From assembly GCF_020831405.1 (NCBI RefSeq), contig NZ_JAJHPU010000039.1, forward strand, positions 101,038 through 165,037: DNA of 64,000 bases. Direction: 5' to 3'. The notes under the pieces are model-generated. The model was given only the letters and a program-made list of their open reading frames with translations, was not told the origin of the DNA and did not search any database. This DNA comes from Pseudomonas oryzagri (lineage in GTDB: Bacteria; Pseudomonadota; Gammaproteobacteria; Pseudomonadales; Pseudomonadaceae). This document shows, in pieces, positions 20,100 to 29,823 of this stretch. Both the position numbers and the translations under genes were made by a program. How positions within the stretch are numbered: position 1 is the stretch's first letter; the number at the start of each line of letters is the position of its first letter.

Positions 20100-21641
20100 T
20101 CAGCGCCCGAGGCTGGCCATGGTGCCGGGCTGGCGGTACAGCTCCTGGATCACCTGGTCGAGGATCGCCGAGGCGCCCCACGGCCGCGGATGGTTGAGGA
20201 TTGCCACCACCGCCCAGGTGTTGCCCTGGGCGTCGCGGCTGAAGCCGGCCAGCGCGCGCACGTTGTTCAGCGTGCCGGTCTTCAGGTGCGCGTTGCCGGC
20301 CAGCGGGGTGTTGCGCATGCGCTTGCGCAGGGTGCCGTCCATCGCCGCCAGCGGCAGCGAGGAGATGAACTCGGCGGCGAACGGGCTGTTCCAGGCGGCG
20401 TGCAGCATGGCGGCCATTTCCCGCGCGCTGATCCGCTCGCGGCGCGACAGCCCGGAACCGTTTTCCAGCACCAGGTTCGGCGCGCGAATGCCCTTGCGGC
20501 TCAGCCACTGGTCGATGGTCCGGTAGGCGGCCGCGGCGTCGTCGGCATCGCTGGGCAGGCGGTGGCGCGCGCCGATCGACAGGAACAGCTGACGGGCCAT
20601 GGTGTTGTTGCTGTACTTGTTGATGTCGCGAATGACCTCGACGACATCCGGCGACAGGGTCTGCGCCAGCAGGCGGGCGTTGCCGGGCGTGGTGCCCAGG
20701 CGATCGCGGCCGGCGATGCTGCCGCCCAGCTCGCTCCACAGCGCGCGCACCGAGCCGCCGGCGAAGGTCGGATGGTCGAGCAGCGACAGGTAGCGCTGGC
20801 CGCTGCAGCCTTCCGGAATCTGCCCGCTGGCCACCACGTCGAGGGTGCCGTCGGCCTGCGGCTGGAAGTTGTAGGTCACCTGCGGCCAGCTCGGGCAGCT
20901 GGCCGGCGCCGTCACCTTCACCCGGTTGTCGATGCGGATATAGGGGATCGGCGGCTCGGCCTGCACGGCGGCGCCGCGCGCCTCGCCGCGCACGATCATG
21001 CGCAGGGTCTTGAGATTGACCATCAGCGCGTCGGGCTCGACCAGATACGGCTTGCTGGCGTCGCCGCCGTCGTCGTCGAAGGGCGTGTGGGCCGGGTTGC
21101 GGAAGTGGTTGCGTTCCAGCACCAGGTCGCCCTGGATCTGCTGCACGCCGGCGTTGCGCAGATCGCGCAGCAGCAGCCACAGGCGCTCCATGGTCAGCTT
21201 GGGATCGCCGCCGCCCTTGAGGTAGAGGTTGCCCTGCAGCACGCCGTTGCGCAGCGGGCCGTCGGCATAGAAGGCGGTCTTCCACTGGTAGGTGGGGCCG
21301 AGCAGCTCCAGCGCCGCATAGGTGGTGACCAGCTTCATGGTCGAGGCCGGATTGACCGCCACGTCGGCGTTGAAGTAGCTGGCGCTGCCCGGGCCGGTGA
21401 GCGGAATCACCGCCAGCGACAGCGCGTCGTTGTTCAGCTTGCTGGCCCTGAGCGCCTGTTCCACGCGCGGCGGCAGGCCGGCGGCGTTGACGGGCAGCGG
21501 CAGGCCGGCGGGCAGCAGCAGGCCGACCAGGCCGAGCAGGCGCAGCGGTCGGCAGAAATTCTTGGCCTTGGCGAGCAAGGACTTGGCAGGGGAAAACGGC
21601 ACGAGAGAACTCACAGAGCAGATTGGAGAATCTCGTCGCAT
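20100..21641 (-). CDS. dacB: D-alanyl-D-alanine carboxypeptidase/endopeptidase (PBP4 type)
   Basis: Periplasmic penicillin-binding protein that trims or cleaves peptidoglycan cross-links. About 513 residues. A hydrophobic signal segment (LLGLVGLLLPAGLPLPVNA) ends near residue 55. The serine hydrolase motifs are present: S-T-M-K in NPASTMKL, SNN in YSNNTMARQ, and KTG in HLKTGTLNN. The large insert between motifs 1 and 2 is that of PBP4. The ATG at 21641 has GAGGG upstream at long spacing; a GTG at 21614 is the alternative. Divergent from yggL. Confidence 0.93.
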   Translation of the reverse strand: MRRDSPICSVSSLVPFSPAKSLLAKAKNFCRPLRLLGLVGLLLPAGLPLPVNAAGLPPRVEQALRASKLNNDALSLAVIPLTGPGSASYFNADVAVNPASTMKLVTTYAALELLGPTYQWKTAFYADGPLRNGVLQGNLYLKGGGDPKLTMERLWLLLRDLRNAGVQQIQGDLVLERNHFRNPAHTPFDDDGGDASKPYLVEPDALMVNLKTLRMIVRGEARGAAVQAEPPIPYIRIDNRVKVTAPASCPSWPQVTYNFQPQADGTLDVVASGQIPEGCSGQRYLSLLDHPTFAGGSVRALWSELGGSIAGRDRLGTTPGNARLLAQTLSPDVVEVIRDINKYSNNTMARQLFLSIGARHRLPSDADDAAAAYRTIDQWLSRKGIRAPNLVLENGSGLSRRERISAREMAAMLHAAWNSPFAAEFISSLPLAAMDGTLRKRMRNTPLAGNAHLKTGTLNNVRALAGFSRDAQGNTWAVVAILNHPRPWGASAILDQVIQELYRQPGTMASLGR

Positions 21642-21752
21642 TATGCCTGAAACCCTCTGTTCCGGGGTTTTGCACGCCGGGCGGTCGGCAGTCATGGGCC
21701 TGCCGCCCGCAAGCTGGTAGAGTGCCGGGCCCAATCGTTCGAGGATGCCCCC

Positions 21753-22091
21753 ATGGCTACCAACCGCTCCCGCCGCCTGCGCAAGAAGCTCTGTGTCGAC
21801 GAATTCCAGGAACTCGGCTTCGAGCTGTTCATCACCTATCGCGAGGATCTCGACGAAGCGGCCGAAGATGCCTTCATGCAGCAGTTCCTCCAGCAGGCGA
21901 TCGAGGGCAACGGCCTGATGTTCATCGGCTGCGACGAGTTCGGCATGGTCTGCCTGGGCAAGCGCGGTTCGGTCAGCGAGGAGCAGCGCGCTCAGGTCGA
22001 GGCCTGGCTGCAGGCGCGCAGCGAGCTGGCCAGCTACCGCGTCGGCGCGCTGGCCGATGCCTGGTATCCGGAAAAGCCGCTCAACGCCTGA
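21753..22091 (+). CDS. yggL: YggL family protein (DUF469)
   Basis: 112 residues, with the family pattern NRSRRLRKKLCVDEFQELGF and a C-terminal WLQARSELASYRVGALADAWY. Members bind the 50S ribosomal subunit. The order next to dacB and dgt matches P. aeruginosa PA3046. A strong terminator follows. Confidence 0.9.
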   Translation: MATNRSRRLRKKLCVDEFQELGFELFITYREDLDEAAEDAFMQQFLQQAIEGNGLMFIGCDEFGMVCLGKRGSVSEEQRAQVEAWLQARSELASYRVGALADAWYPEKPLNA

Positions 22092-22106
22092 TCGACCGCT
22101 CACGAC

Positions 22107-22143
22107 AAAAGCCCCGCGACACCAGGCGTGTCGCGGGGCTTTT
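22107..22143. terminator. Bidirectional terminator between yggL and dgt
   Basis: AAAAGCCCCGCGACAC at 22107-22122 pairs perfectly with GTGTCGCGGGGCTTTT at 22128-22143 around CAGGC. The A/T ends serve both convergent genes. Confidence 0.93.
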
Positions 22144-22158
22144 GCGTTTGCGGGGCGC

Positions 22159-23490
22159 TTACACCGGGCTGGAGCGCCCGGTCATCTCCCGCGCCATTTC
22201 GGTGGCGTAGCTGTCGGTCATCCCGGCGATGAAGTCGATCATCCGCATGTAGGCCTTGTACAGCGGCCAGTGCGGGTCGGGCGCATTGTTGCCGAGCAGG
22301 TCGAGGATCCGCTGGTTCTTGAACGACGGCGTGCGTCCGCCGTGCTGCTCCAGCGCCGCGCCGCAGAAGGCGTTGAGGAGGATCTCCAGGGTGGTGTAGG
22401 CACCGATCTCGTGCAGGGTCTTGCGCTTGTCCTGGAAGATCTTCTCCCGTGCCAGCGCCTTGGCGCGCAGCACGCACAGCTTGGCCGGGCCGTGCATGTG
22501 CTCGACCAGGTCGCCCTCCAGGCTGCCGGCGAGCAGCGCGTCGTGCTGGGCGACGAAGGCCCGCGCGGCGGCGTTGGTCAGGTGCTCGATGGCCTTGCCG
22601 CGCAGGATCGCCAGCTTGCGCCGCCGCGAGTCGCGCGGCCCCAGTTGGCGATAGGTATCGGGCAGGTCGTCGCCGACCAGGTCGAGCAGCAGCGCCTCGA
22701 CCTCGGCGTAGTCGAGCAGATCCATTTCCAGGCCGTCCTCCAGGTCGATCAGGCCGTAGCAGATGTCGTCGGCCGCTTCCATCAGGTAGACCAGCGGGTG
22801 GCGCGCCCAGCGCTGCTCGTCCAGGCGCGGCAGGTCGAGCTTGCGGGCGATCTGCTCGAGCACCGGCAGCTCGCTCTGGTAGCAGCCGAACTTGTGCTTC
22901 TTGTAGCCCTGGGCATCGCCGTGGCGGGCGGTCCAGGGATACTTCAGGTAGCTGCCGAGGGTCGCGTAGGTCAGCCGGGTGCCGCCGTCGAACTGGTGGT
23001 ATTCGAGTTGGGTGAGCACGCGAAAGCCTTGGGCATTGCCCTCGAAACACAGGAAGTCGGCGCGCTCGGCCGCGCTCAGGGTATCCAGCCAGCCACGCTC
23101 CTCGGCCTGCTGGAACCAGTGGCGGATGGCGTCCTCGCCCGAGTGGCCGAACGGCGGGTTGCCGATGTCGTGGGCCAGGCAGGCCGACTGCACGATCACC
23201 CCGAGGTCGCTGGAGTCACACCAGTCCGGCAGCTCCCCGCGCAGGATCTCGCCGACGCGCATGCCCAGCGAGCGGCCGACGCAGGCGACCTCCAGGCTGT
23301 GGGTCAGGCGGGTGTGGATATGGTCGTTGCTGGAAACCGGGTGGACCTGGGTCTTGCGTCCCAGGCGGCGGAAGGCGCCGGAAAAGACGATGCGGTCGTG
23401 GTCCTTGTGGAAAGCGCTGCGGCCGAGTTCCTCCGTGCTCTGCACGGGTTTGCCGAAGCGCTCGCGGGAAAGCAGGGTGTGCCAGTCCAA
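22159..23490 (-). CDS. dgt: Deoxyguanosinetriphosphate triphosphohydrolase
   Basis: HD-domain enzyme that converts dGTP to deoxyguanosine and triphosphate. 443 residues from the TTG at 23490 (start [15 protein letters not shown]), chosen because GGAG lies 8 bases before it and the family begins there; further upstream codons in frame lack support. Motifs are [13 protein letters not shown] [11 protein letters not shown] near residue 62 and [14 protein letters not shown] near residue 106, which give the metal-binding HD residues. Confidence 0.93.
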   Translation of the reverse strand: MDWHTLLSRERFGKPVQSTEELGRSAFHKDHDRIVFSGAFRRLGRKTQVHPVSSNDHIHTRLTHSLEVACVGRSLGMRVGEILRGELPDWCDSSDLGVIVQSACLAHDIGNPPFGHSGEDAIRHWFQQAEERGWLDTLSAAERADFLCFEGNAQGFRVLTQLEYHQFDGGTRLTYATLGSYLKYPWTARHGDAQGYKKHKFGCYQSELPVLEQIARKLDLPRLDEQRWARHPLVYLMEAADDICYGLIDLEDGLEMDLLDYAEVEALLLDLVGDDLPDTYRQLGPRDSRRRKLAILRGKAIEHLTNAAARAFVAQHDALLAGSLEGDLVEHMHGPAKLCVLRAKALAREKIFQDKRKTLHEIGAYTTLEILLNAFCGAALEQHGGRTPSFKNQRILDLLGNNAPDPHWPLYKAYMRMIDFIAGMTDSYATEMAREMTGRSSPV

Positions 23491-23904
23491 GGGGCGTACT
23501 CCAGATCGCGGAGTCTCCAGCTTGCGGTGTGCCGGCGGGCGCTGCAAGCCTGATCGACGCTCAGGTCGGCGCACCGCCTGGGCGGCGTGCGTGCACCATT
23601 TGTAGTCCCGTCATGATCATATTGGGGCGGCATGCCTATTGCATCAAACGGCGCCGTGTGCCTGCGAAACTGGCCGTTCCAGGGGCAGTCCGGTAGGTCG
23701 ACAGGATGTTGCATCACACCTATAACATTATGATTAACAAGGAAATAACGTCAAAGTTGGACCATCCTGACGGGAATTGCCGGTAGTCCGCTGCGAAAGC
23801 GCCGGCGATTGGCGATTCGGTGCATGCATTTTTGTGGTGCGCCTTCTCGGTTCGGTGGTCATCTTTGGTGCTTTATCTGCCAACCGGAGGAGCGCGTCGC
23901 GCCG
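23491..23904. other. 414-base divergent gap between dgt and amtB
   Basis: Holds the dgt leader and the amtB promoter region. An AT-rich stretch near 23710-23755 is the likeliest promoter position. A GG-GC pair near 23812 resembles a sigma-54 site but has the wrong spacing by one base. No NifA TGT-N10-ACA site seen. Confidence 0.55.
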
Positions 23905-25113
23905 ATGGAAAATCTGTCCACTGCCGTGAACAGCCTGGTTCACGGATCCAACACCCTGTTCATCCTGATTGGCGCGGTCATGGTCCTGGCCATGCACGCC
24001 GGCTTCGCCTTCCTCGAGGTCGGCACCGTGCGCCAGAAGAACCAGGTCAACGCCCTGTCGAAGATCCTCGCCGACTTCGCCGTCTCCTGCCTGGCCTACT
24101 TCTTCGTCGGCTACTGGGTGGCCTACGGGGTGAGCTTCCTGACGCCGGCCAGCACGCTGACCGTGGAGAACGGCTACGCGCTGGTGAAGTTCTTCTTCCT
24201 GCTGACCTTCGCGGCGGCGATTCCGGCGATCATCTCCGGCGGCATCGCCGAGCGCTCCAAGTTCGGCCCGCAGCTGTGCGCCACGGCGCTGATCGTCTCC
24301 TTCGTCTACCCCTTCTTCGAGGGCATGATCTGGAACGGCAACTTCGGCCTGCAGGCCTGGCTGACCGCGCAGTTCGGCGCCGCCTTCCACGACTTCGCCG
24401 GTTCGGTGGTGGTGCATGCGGTCGGTGGCTGGCTGGCGCTGGGCGCGGTGCTGATGCTCGGCCACCGCAACGGCCGCTATCGCGACGGCCGGCTGGTGGC
24501 CTTCGCGCCGTCCAACATCCCGTTCCTGGCCCTGGGCTCGTGGATCCTGATCGTCGGCTGGTTCGGCTTCAACGTGATGAGCGCGCAGACCCTGCAGGGC
24601 GCCAGCGGCCTGGTGGCGGTCAACTCGCTGATGGCCATGGTCGGCGGCACCCTGACGGCGCTGCTGATCGGCCGCAACGACCCCGGCTTCCTACACAACG
24701 GCCCGCTGGCCGGTCTGGTGGCGGTATGCGCCGGCTCCGACCTGATGCATCCGGTCGGTGCGCTGATCACCGGCGGCATCGCCGGCGCGCTGTTCGTGTG
24801 GGCGTTCACCGCCACCCAGAACCGCTGGAAGATCGACGACGTGCTGGGCGTCTGGCCGCTGCACGGGCTGTGCGGCCTGTGGGGCGGGCTCGCCTGCGGG
24901 GTGTTCGGCCACACCGCGCTGGGTGGTCTCGGTGGCGTAAGCCTGGTCAGCCAGCTGCTCGGCACGCTGCTCGGCTGCGCGCTGGCGCTGGTCGGCGGCC
25001 TGCTGGTCTACGGCTTGCTGAAGAGCACCGCCGGCATTCGTCTGAGCGCCGAGGAGGAGTACTACGGCGCCGACCTGTCGATCCACAAGATCGGCGCGAC
25101 CAACCACGACTGA
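23905..25113 (+). CDS. amtB: Ammonium transporter, Amt family
   Basis: Inner-membrane NH3/NH4+ channel. 402 residues with about 11 membrane helices and no signal peptide. Both pore His are in context: VVVHAVGGWLALG near residue 170 and PLHGLCGLWGG near 320; AGFAFLEVGTVR and SGGIAERSKF are family motifs. The ATG at 23905 gives the protein start MENLSTAVNSLVHG; GGAGGAG is 12 bases before it. There is no glnK before it, unlike the usual glnK-amtB pair, so this may be the second Amt of the genome. Ammonium uptake fits the nearby nif genes, though the link is not direct. Confidence 0.93.
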   Translation: MENLSTAVNSLVHGSNTLFILIGAVMVLAMHAGFAFLEVGTVRQKNQVNALSKILADFAVSCLAYFFVGYWVAYGVSFLTPASTLTVENGYALVKFFFLLTFAAAIPAIISGGIAERSKFGPQLCATALIVSFVYPFFEGMIWNGNFGLQAWLTAQFGAAFHDFAGSVVVHAVGGWLALGAVLMLGHRNGRYRDGRLVAFAPSNIPFLALGSWILIVGWFGFNVMSAQTLQGASGLVAVNSLMAMVGGTLTALLIGRNDPGFLHNGPLAGLVAVCAGSDLMHPVGALITGGIAGALFVWAFTATQNRWKIDDVLGVWPLHGLCGLWGGLACGVFGHTALGGLGGVSLVSQLLGTLLGCALALVGGLLVYGLLKSTAGIRLSAEEEYYGADLSIHKIGATNHD

Positions 25114-25124
25114 TCGCCAGCCAC

Positions 25125-25154
25125 AAAAAAGCCCGCTCTCGAGCGGGCTTTTTT
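25125..25154. terminator. Bidirectional terminator between amtB and the porin gene
   Basis: AAAAAAGCCCGCTC pairs with GAGCGGGCTTTTTT around a 2-base loop, between convergent genes. Confidence 0.93.
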
Positions 25155-25168
25155 TCACCAGGCGCTGC

Positions 25169-26464
25169 TTAGAACAGCGGCAGGGTGTAGGAGAGGATCA
25201 GGCGATTCTCGTCCAGGTCGCTGGCGTAGTTGCTGCGCATGTGCGCGTTGCGCCAGTGCACGCCGAGGTTCTTCAGGGCGCCTTGCTGGAACACGTACTT
25301 CAGCTCGGTGTTGCGTTCCCACTCCTTGCCTTCGCTGCCGTCGGCGAGATCGAAGTTGTCGCCGGAGACGTAACGGGTCATGAAGGTCAGGCCCGGGATG
25401 CCGAGGCTGGTGAAGTCGTAGTCGTAGCGCACCTGCCAGGACTGCTCGTCGGTGTTGGAGAAGTCACCGATCTGCACGTAGTTGACCAGGAACGGGTTGT
25501 TGCCGTTGATGAAGGCGTAGCCGGTGTCGCCGGTCATCGCCTGGTAGCCCAGACCGAACTTGTGCGCCTTCAGGGCGTAGGTGAACATCGCGCCGAAGGC
25601 GTTGTTGTCGACGTTGCTGTCGTCTTCCTCGCTGGTCTTGGCGAAGCGCAGGTCGGTCTTCAGGTTCTGGGCGTCGGCGATCGGCAGCACGTGCACCAGG
25701 TTGAAGATGTGCTGCTTGTACAGCTCGTCCAGGTTGCCGTAGTGGTAGGCGGTGGTCAGTTCGCTGTTCCACTTGTAGGTCAGGCCGCCGAACACGAACT
25801 GGTCGCTGTCGCTGCGACCGGCCAGGCCGTTGCGGGTGCTGGTGCGCGCCAGGGTCATGGTTTCATGGTCCTGGGAGTCGCGGTAGTTGATGCGGTTGAC
25901 CATGCCCAGGTCGAGGGCCAGGCCGGCGATTTCCTGCGAGTTCAGGTAGCCGCCCTGGTAGCTGGTCGGCAGCAGGCGGTTGTCGACGCCGGAGATGGTC
26001 GGCAGGTTCGGCATCACGGTGCCGACCTTCAGCACGCTGTTGGAGGCCTTGAACTTGGCGGTCACGCCCAGGTCGCCGTAGGTGTCCTGCGCTTCGCCGG
26101 TTTCACGGTCGCGCAGCAGCACGCCGGTGCCGCTGGTGCCGCGGCCGGAGTCGAGCTTGACGCCCAGGGTGCCGAGCGCGTCGACGCCGACGCCGATGGT
26201 GCCTTCGGTGAAGCCGGACTCGACGCGGACGATGAAGCCCTGGCCCCACTCTTCCTGCTTGGCGACCCGATCGGTCGGCTTGCCGACGGTGGTCGGGACG
26301 GCCGGGTCGCTGTCCTGGCGAATGTCGCGGTTGAAGTAGAAGTTGCGCAGTTCCAGGGTGGCCTTGCTGTCTTCTACGAATGCTGCCTGGGCGAGGCACG
26401 GCAGAATCATGCCGGCGCCGAGGGTTGCGGCAGCAACCGCGCGAGCGAGCGGGGTCATGCTCAT
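25169..26464 (-). CDS. OprD-family outer-membrane porin
   Basis: 431 residues. A signal peptide of about 28 residues ends ...LAQA before AFVEDSKATLELRNFYFNRD, the hallmark OprD beginning. Amphipathic beta strands run to the C-terminal aromatic end (YTLPLF). Family members take up amino acids or small aromatic acids; the substrate cannot be read. It ends close to the amtB terminator. Confidence 0.93.
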   Translation of the reverse strand: MSMTPLARAVAAATLGAGMILPCLAQAAFVEDSKATLELRNFYFNRDIRQDSDPAVPTTVGKPTDRVAKQEEWGQGFIVRVESGFTEGTIGVGVDALGTLGVKLDSGRGTSGTGVLLRDRETGEAQDTYGDLGVTAKFKASNSVLKVGTVMPNLPTISGVDNRLLPTSYQGGYLNSQEIAGLALDLGMVNRINYRDSQDHETMTLARTSTRNGLAGRSDSDQFVFGGLTYKWNSELTTAYHYGNLDELYKQHIFNLVHVLPIADAQNLKTDLRFAKTSEEDDSNVDNNAFGAMFTYALKAHKFGLGYQAMTGDTGYAFINGNNPFLVNYVQIGDFSNTDEQSWQVRYDYDFTSLGIPGLTFMTRYVSGDNFDLADGSEGKEWERNTELKYVFQQGALKNLGVHWRNAHMRSNYASDLDENRLILSYTLPLF

Positions 26465-26651
26465 TTTATTCTGTGCTCCAGATGGGGTATGGGGGAGTGC
26501 GACCGGCCAGTTATGTGGCTCTATTGTGAAAGCGGCGTGAATAGAACATGTCGGATGGTGGCGGTGCGCTTATACATTGGTCTTAGCGCGCGCGAATCTG
26601 CCGGACAGGTCGCAGAAGTCCGCAAACTCGTTAGAGTGTTAATAAAAAAAG

Positions 26652-26685
26652 GCCCGCCATAATTAATAAGTTAATTATGGCGGGC
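26652..26685 (-). terminator. Terminator of the KefB-like gene
   Basis: GCCCGCCATAATTAA at 26652-26666 pairs perfectly with TTAATTATGGCGGGC at 26671-26685. Read on the minus strand it ends in a run of seven T, just after the antiporter stop codon. Confidence 0.9.
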
Positions 26686-26699
26686 GCTGTGCAGGCGAC

Positions 26700-28658
26700 T
26701 CAGAGTCCGGCGAGCAACTTGGCTTCCGTTCTTTCGATGACGTCCAGCGGGCCGGCGATCAGCAGGGCGTCGCCTTCGCGCAGCAGCGGATTGTCGCTGG
26801 CCTGCAGCTCCTCGCCGTCGCGGCGCACCGCCTGCAGCTCGACGCCGAGGCCCGCGAGGTCGAGTTCGGCCAGGCTGCGGCCGCAGGCGTAGGCGTCGGC
26901 GCTCAGGTTCACGGCGTGCAGGAGGAGGCGCGGGCGGCCCTGCTGATCCAGCAGATTGCCCGTCGCACCGTGATAGAAGCCGTGCAGCAGGTGGTAGCGG
27001 CTGCGTCGTACCTCGTCGATGCGCGCCTGCACGCGGCGCTCCGGCAGGCCAAGCATGACCAGCGCGTGGGAGGCGAGCATCAGGCTGGACTCCAGCAGCT
27101 CCGGCACCACCTCGGTGGCGCCGGCCGCCTGCAGGCTGGCCAGATGGCTGTCGTCGCGGGTCCGCACCAGGATCGGCAGCGTGTCGGAAAACTTGCGCGC
27201 CTGGCGGACCGTTTCCAGCGCGCTCTCGGCATTGTCGGCGGCGACCACCAGCAGGCGCGCGCGGGCCACCCCCAGGGCGGCGAGCAGCTCCGGGCGGCGG
27301 GCATCGCCGAAATGCACGTTGAGTTCGCCGGCGGCGGCTTCCTGGACGCGGATCGGGTCGCTGTCCAAGGCGACGAAGGGGATGCCCTCGCGGCGCAGGA
27401 AGCGGCCGATCGACTGGCCGACCCGGCCGAAGCCGCAGATCAGCACGTGCTGCTCATGCTCGGCGCAGGCCGCGGCGATCTCGCCGAGGTTGCTCTCGGC
27501 GTGCGGCCGGCGGGCGAAGCGGGCGGCGAGGCGGGGCGCGGCGCGCAGCAACAGCGGGGTCAGCGCCATCGAGCAGAAGGTGGCGGCCAGCACCAGGCCG
27601 CCGATCTCGGCCGGCAGCAGGTTGGCCTGCTGCGCCTGGGCGACCAGCGCGAAGCAGAATTCGCCGCCCTGGGCCAGCGCCAGGCCGCTGCGCCAGGCGC
27701 TCTCGACGTCGCCGCCGCGCAGGCGCACCAGCGCGGTGACCACGCCGCCCTTGAGCAGCAGCAGGAGCAGCGTCATGCCGAGGATCAGCAGGCCGTCGGA
27801 GAGGAACTGGCCGACGTTGATGTACATGCCGACGCTGACGAAGAACAGGCCGAGCAACACGTCGCGGAACGGCCGGATGTCCGCCTCGATCTGGTGACGG
27901 TAGTGGCTTTCGCCGAGCAGCATGCCGGCGAGGAAGGCGCCGAGCGCCATGGACAGGCCGAGCAGGTGGGTCAGCCAGGCGGTGAGCATGACGATGACCA
28001 GGGCGAGCAGGACGAACAGCTCGGCGGCGTTGGCCTGCGCCACCTCGTGGAACAGCCGCGGCAGCAGCCAGCGGCTGGCCACCAGGAGGCCGGCGAACAG
28101 CAGGGCGGCCTTGCCCAGGGTGATCGGCAGCGCCCAGTACCAGGCCTGCTCGCTGCCGCCGGCGATCACCGGAATCATGGTCAGCAGCAGCACCGCGACC
28201 AGGTCCTGGAACAGCAGCACGCCGACCGCGTTCTGCCCGTGCGGGCTGAACACCTCGCCCAGGCTGCTCAACTCCTTGGTGACGATGGCCGTCGACGACA
28301 GCGCCAGGCCGCCGCCGATCAGCAGGGCGGCCGGCGTGCTGAGACCGGCGAGGGTCAGCAGGCCCGCCAGCGGCAGGCTGCAGGCCAGCACCTGCAGGCT
28401 GCCGAGGCCGAACACCACCTTGCGCAGGGCCAGCATGCGCGGCAGGGAGAACTCCAGGCCCAGGCTGAACAGCAGGAACACCACGCCGAACTCGGCGAGC
28501 AGCGGCAGGTCCTCATGCTGTTCCACCCAGCCCAGGCCGCCGGGGCCGAGCGCCAGCCCCACCGTCATGTAGCCCAGCAGCGGCGGCAGCTTGAAGGGAC
28601 GGAACGCCGCGATGACCAATAGCGAGGCGGCGAGGATGATCAGCAGGTTGACGAACAA
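26700..28658 (-). CDS. CPA2 potassium/proton antiporter, KefB-like
   Basis: 652 residues. The N-terminal two thirds has about 12 membrane helices of the Na+/H+ exchanger fold (PPLLGYMTVGLALGP, LALSSTAIVTKEL). A cytoplasmic RCK/TrkA-N domain follows from about residue 405 with the nucleotide-binding ICGFGRVGQSIG. A TrkA-C domain from about 565 ends the protein. KefB/KefC types are gated by glutathione conjugates; the glutaredoxin-like gene divergent from it may only be coincidence. I cannot place it as KefB or KefC proper. Confidence 0.9.
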   Translation of the reverse strand: MFVNLLIILAASLLVIAAFRPFKLPPLLGYMTVGLALGPGGLGWVEQHEDLPLLAEFGVVFLLFSLGLEFSLPRMLALRKVVFGLGSLQVLACSLPLAGLLTLAGLSTPAALLIGGGLALSSTAIVTKELSSLGEVFSPHGQNAVGVLLFQDLVAVLLLTMIPVIAGGSEQAWYWALPITLGKAALLFAGLLVASRWLLPRLFHEVAQANAAELFVLLALVIVMLTAWLTHLLGLSMALGAFLAGMLLGESHYRHQIEADIRPFRDVLLGLFFVSVGMYINVGQFLSDGLLILGMTLLLLLLKGGVVTALVRLRGGDVESAWRSGLALAQGGEFCFALVAQAQQANLLPAEIGGLVLAATFCSMALTPLLLRAAPRLAARFARRPHAESNLGEIAAACAEHEQHVLICGFGRVGQSIGRFLRREGIPFVALDSDPIRVQEAAAGELNVHFGDARRPELLAALGVARARLLVVAADNAESALETVRQARKFSDTLPILVRTRDDSHLASLQAAGATEVVPELLESSLMLASHALVMLGLPERRVQARIDEVRRSRYHLLHGFYHGATGNLLDQQGRPRLLLHAVNLSADAYACGRSLAELDLAGLGVELQAVRRDGEELQASDNPLLREGDALLIAGPLDVIERTEAKLLAGL

Positions 28659-28792
28659 CGGCAGTGCTCCATGCGAAAGGGCCGGCAGAGTGATGCAGGA
28701 TGCCCAAGGCCGGGCGGCAGCGTCCAGCCTTGGCGAGGGACGGCGCTGGGCGGCGGGGCGCGCATGCTAAACTGCCGCGCGCCGTTTCCACC

Positions 28793-29047
28793 ATGAGCGA
28801 TGTCATGCTGCCTGAATGCCAACTGTTCGGAACCCTGGGTTGCCACCTCTGCGAACTGGCCGAGGAGCAGCTGATGCCCTTCGTCGGCCTGGGCCTGCAG
28901 GTCGAGCTGGTGGACATCGCCGAGCGGGAGGAGTGGGTCGCGGCCTACGGCGTGCGCATTCCGCTGCTGCGTCGGGCGGACAGCGGCGACGAGCTGGGCT
29001 GGCCGTTCGATGCGGCGCAGGTGGCGGCCTTTCTCGGCCTGGCCTGA
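28793..29047 (+). CDS. Glutaredoxin-like protein (DUF836 type)
   Basis: 84 residues starting MSDVMLPECQLFGTLGCHLCELAEEQL. The CxxC pair (CHLC) at the start of a thioredoxin fold, followed by the VELVDIAER strand and a conserved RIPLLRR cis-Pro block, is typical of the small glutaredoxin-like DUF836 family. An alternative ATG at 28805 removes four residues. It faces the end of the nifB operon. A link to nif is not shown. Confidence 0.8.
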   Translation: MSDVMLPECQLFGTLGCHLCELAEEQLMPFVGLGLQVELVDIAEREEWVAAYGVRIPLLRRADSGDELGWPFDAAQVAAFLGLA

Positions 29048-29126
29048 ACGAGGAGGGCGGCGAGGCGGCGCCCGGCCACCCGCGCCCGGGGAGTGACGCG
29101 GGAAGCAGGGCGCCGGCAACCGGCCC

Positions 29127-29456
29127 TCAGGCGGGAACGCTGTCCAGCAGCGCCTTGAGGCTGCCGTCGGCGTCCATCGACAGGACGATGTCGCAGCCGC
29201 CGACCAGCTCGCCGTTGACGAACAGCTGCGGGTAGGTCGGCCACTGCGAGATCTTCGGCAGCTTCTCGCGGATGTGCGGCGCGGTCAGCACGTTGACGAA
29301 GGCGAAGGGTTTGCCGGTCTTCTGCATCACCCCCACCGCGGCGCGCGAGAAGCCGCACTCCGGGGCCTCGGGCGTGCCCTTCATGTAGAGGATCACCGGG
29401 TTCTCGGCGATCTGCTTGCGGATGCGCGCTTCGGTATCAAGGACCTGCATGGTCAT
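29127..29456 (-). CDS. grx5nif: Monothiol glutaredoxin of the nif cluster (Grx5nif type)
   Basis: 109 residues with a CGFS active site (EAPECGFSRAA, Cys34), the WPTYPQLFVNGELVGG cis-Pro and GSH-binding block, and a GGCD end. Monothiol CGFS glutaredoxins carry or pass on [2Fe-2S] clusters. Last gene of the operon starting at nifB, 10 bases after the rhodanese. The same order nifB-fdxN-nifO-nifQ-rhdN-grx5nif is known in A. vinelandii. The symbol follows that organism; a general GrxD is the alternative. Confidence 0.9.
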   Translation of the reverse strand: MTMQVLDTEARIRKQIAENPVILYMKGTPEAPECGFSRAAVGVMQKTGKPFAFVNVLTAPHIREKLPKISQWPTYPQLFVNGELVGGCDIVLSMDADGSLKALLDSVPA

Positions 29457-29466
29457 TTCCCTCTCC

Positions 29467-29823
29467 TCAGGAATGCGCGGCCAGGCGCAGGGCGACCCGC
29501 TGGGCGCCGTTCTGGCGCTGGCGGTGGGCGCTCCAGGCCGGGTAGCCGCCGTCGATGCTGTAGCTGTTGGCGAAGCCGTAGTCGCTGAAGAATTGCGCCA
29601 TTTCCGCGCTGGCGCCTTCCTCGTCGCCGCAGACGATCATGTGCACCGTGCGCGGCGTGTACTTCACCAGCGAGCGCAGGGTGGTGTCGCTCAGGTGGAT
29701 GGCGCGCGGATCATGCCCCTGGCAGTAGGCACGCGCGTCGCGCATGTCCAGCAGCATGACGGTTTCTTCCCGGGCGAGCAGGCGGGCGGCCTGTTCGGCG
29801 CTGATATGCTTGAAGTTGCTCAT
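29467..29823 (-). CDS. rhdN: Rhodanese-like sulfurtransferase of the nif cluster
   Basis: 118 residues forming one rhodanese domain. It has LLDMRDARAYCQGHDPRAIHL (CH2A-like region) and the catalytic loop IVCGDEEGAS with Cys65, then GYPAWSAHR. It probably carries sulfane sulfur for metallocluster assembly. It overlaps the end of nifQ by four bases (ATGA-type junction at 29820-29823), showing tight operon structure. Confidence 0.88.
   Translation of the reverse strand: MSNFKHISAEQAARLLAREETVMLLDMRDARAYCQGHDPRAIHLSDTTLRSLVKYTPRTVHMIVCGDEEGASAEMAQFFSDYGFANSYSIDGGYPAWSAHRQRQNGAQRVALRLAAHS

Noticed and set aside
23805..23830. Possible sigma-54 promoter of amtB
   Set aside because: GG and GC are one base too close, and the -24 half does not match; no NifA site nearby.
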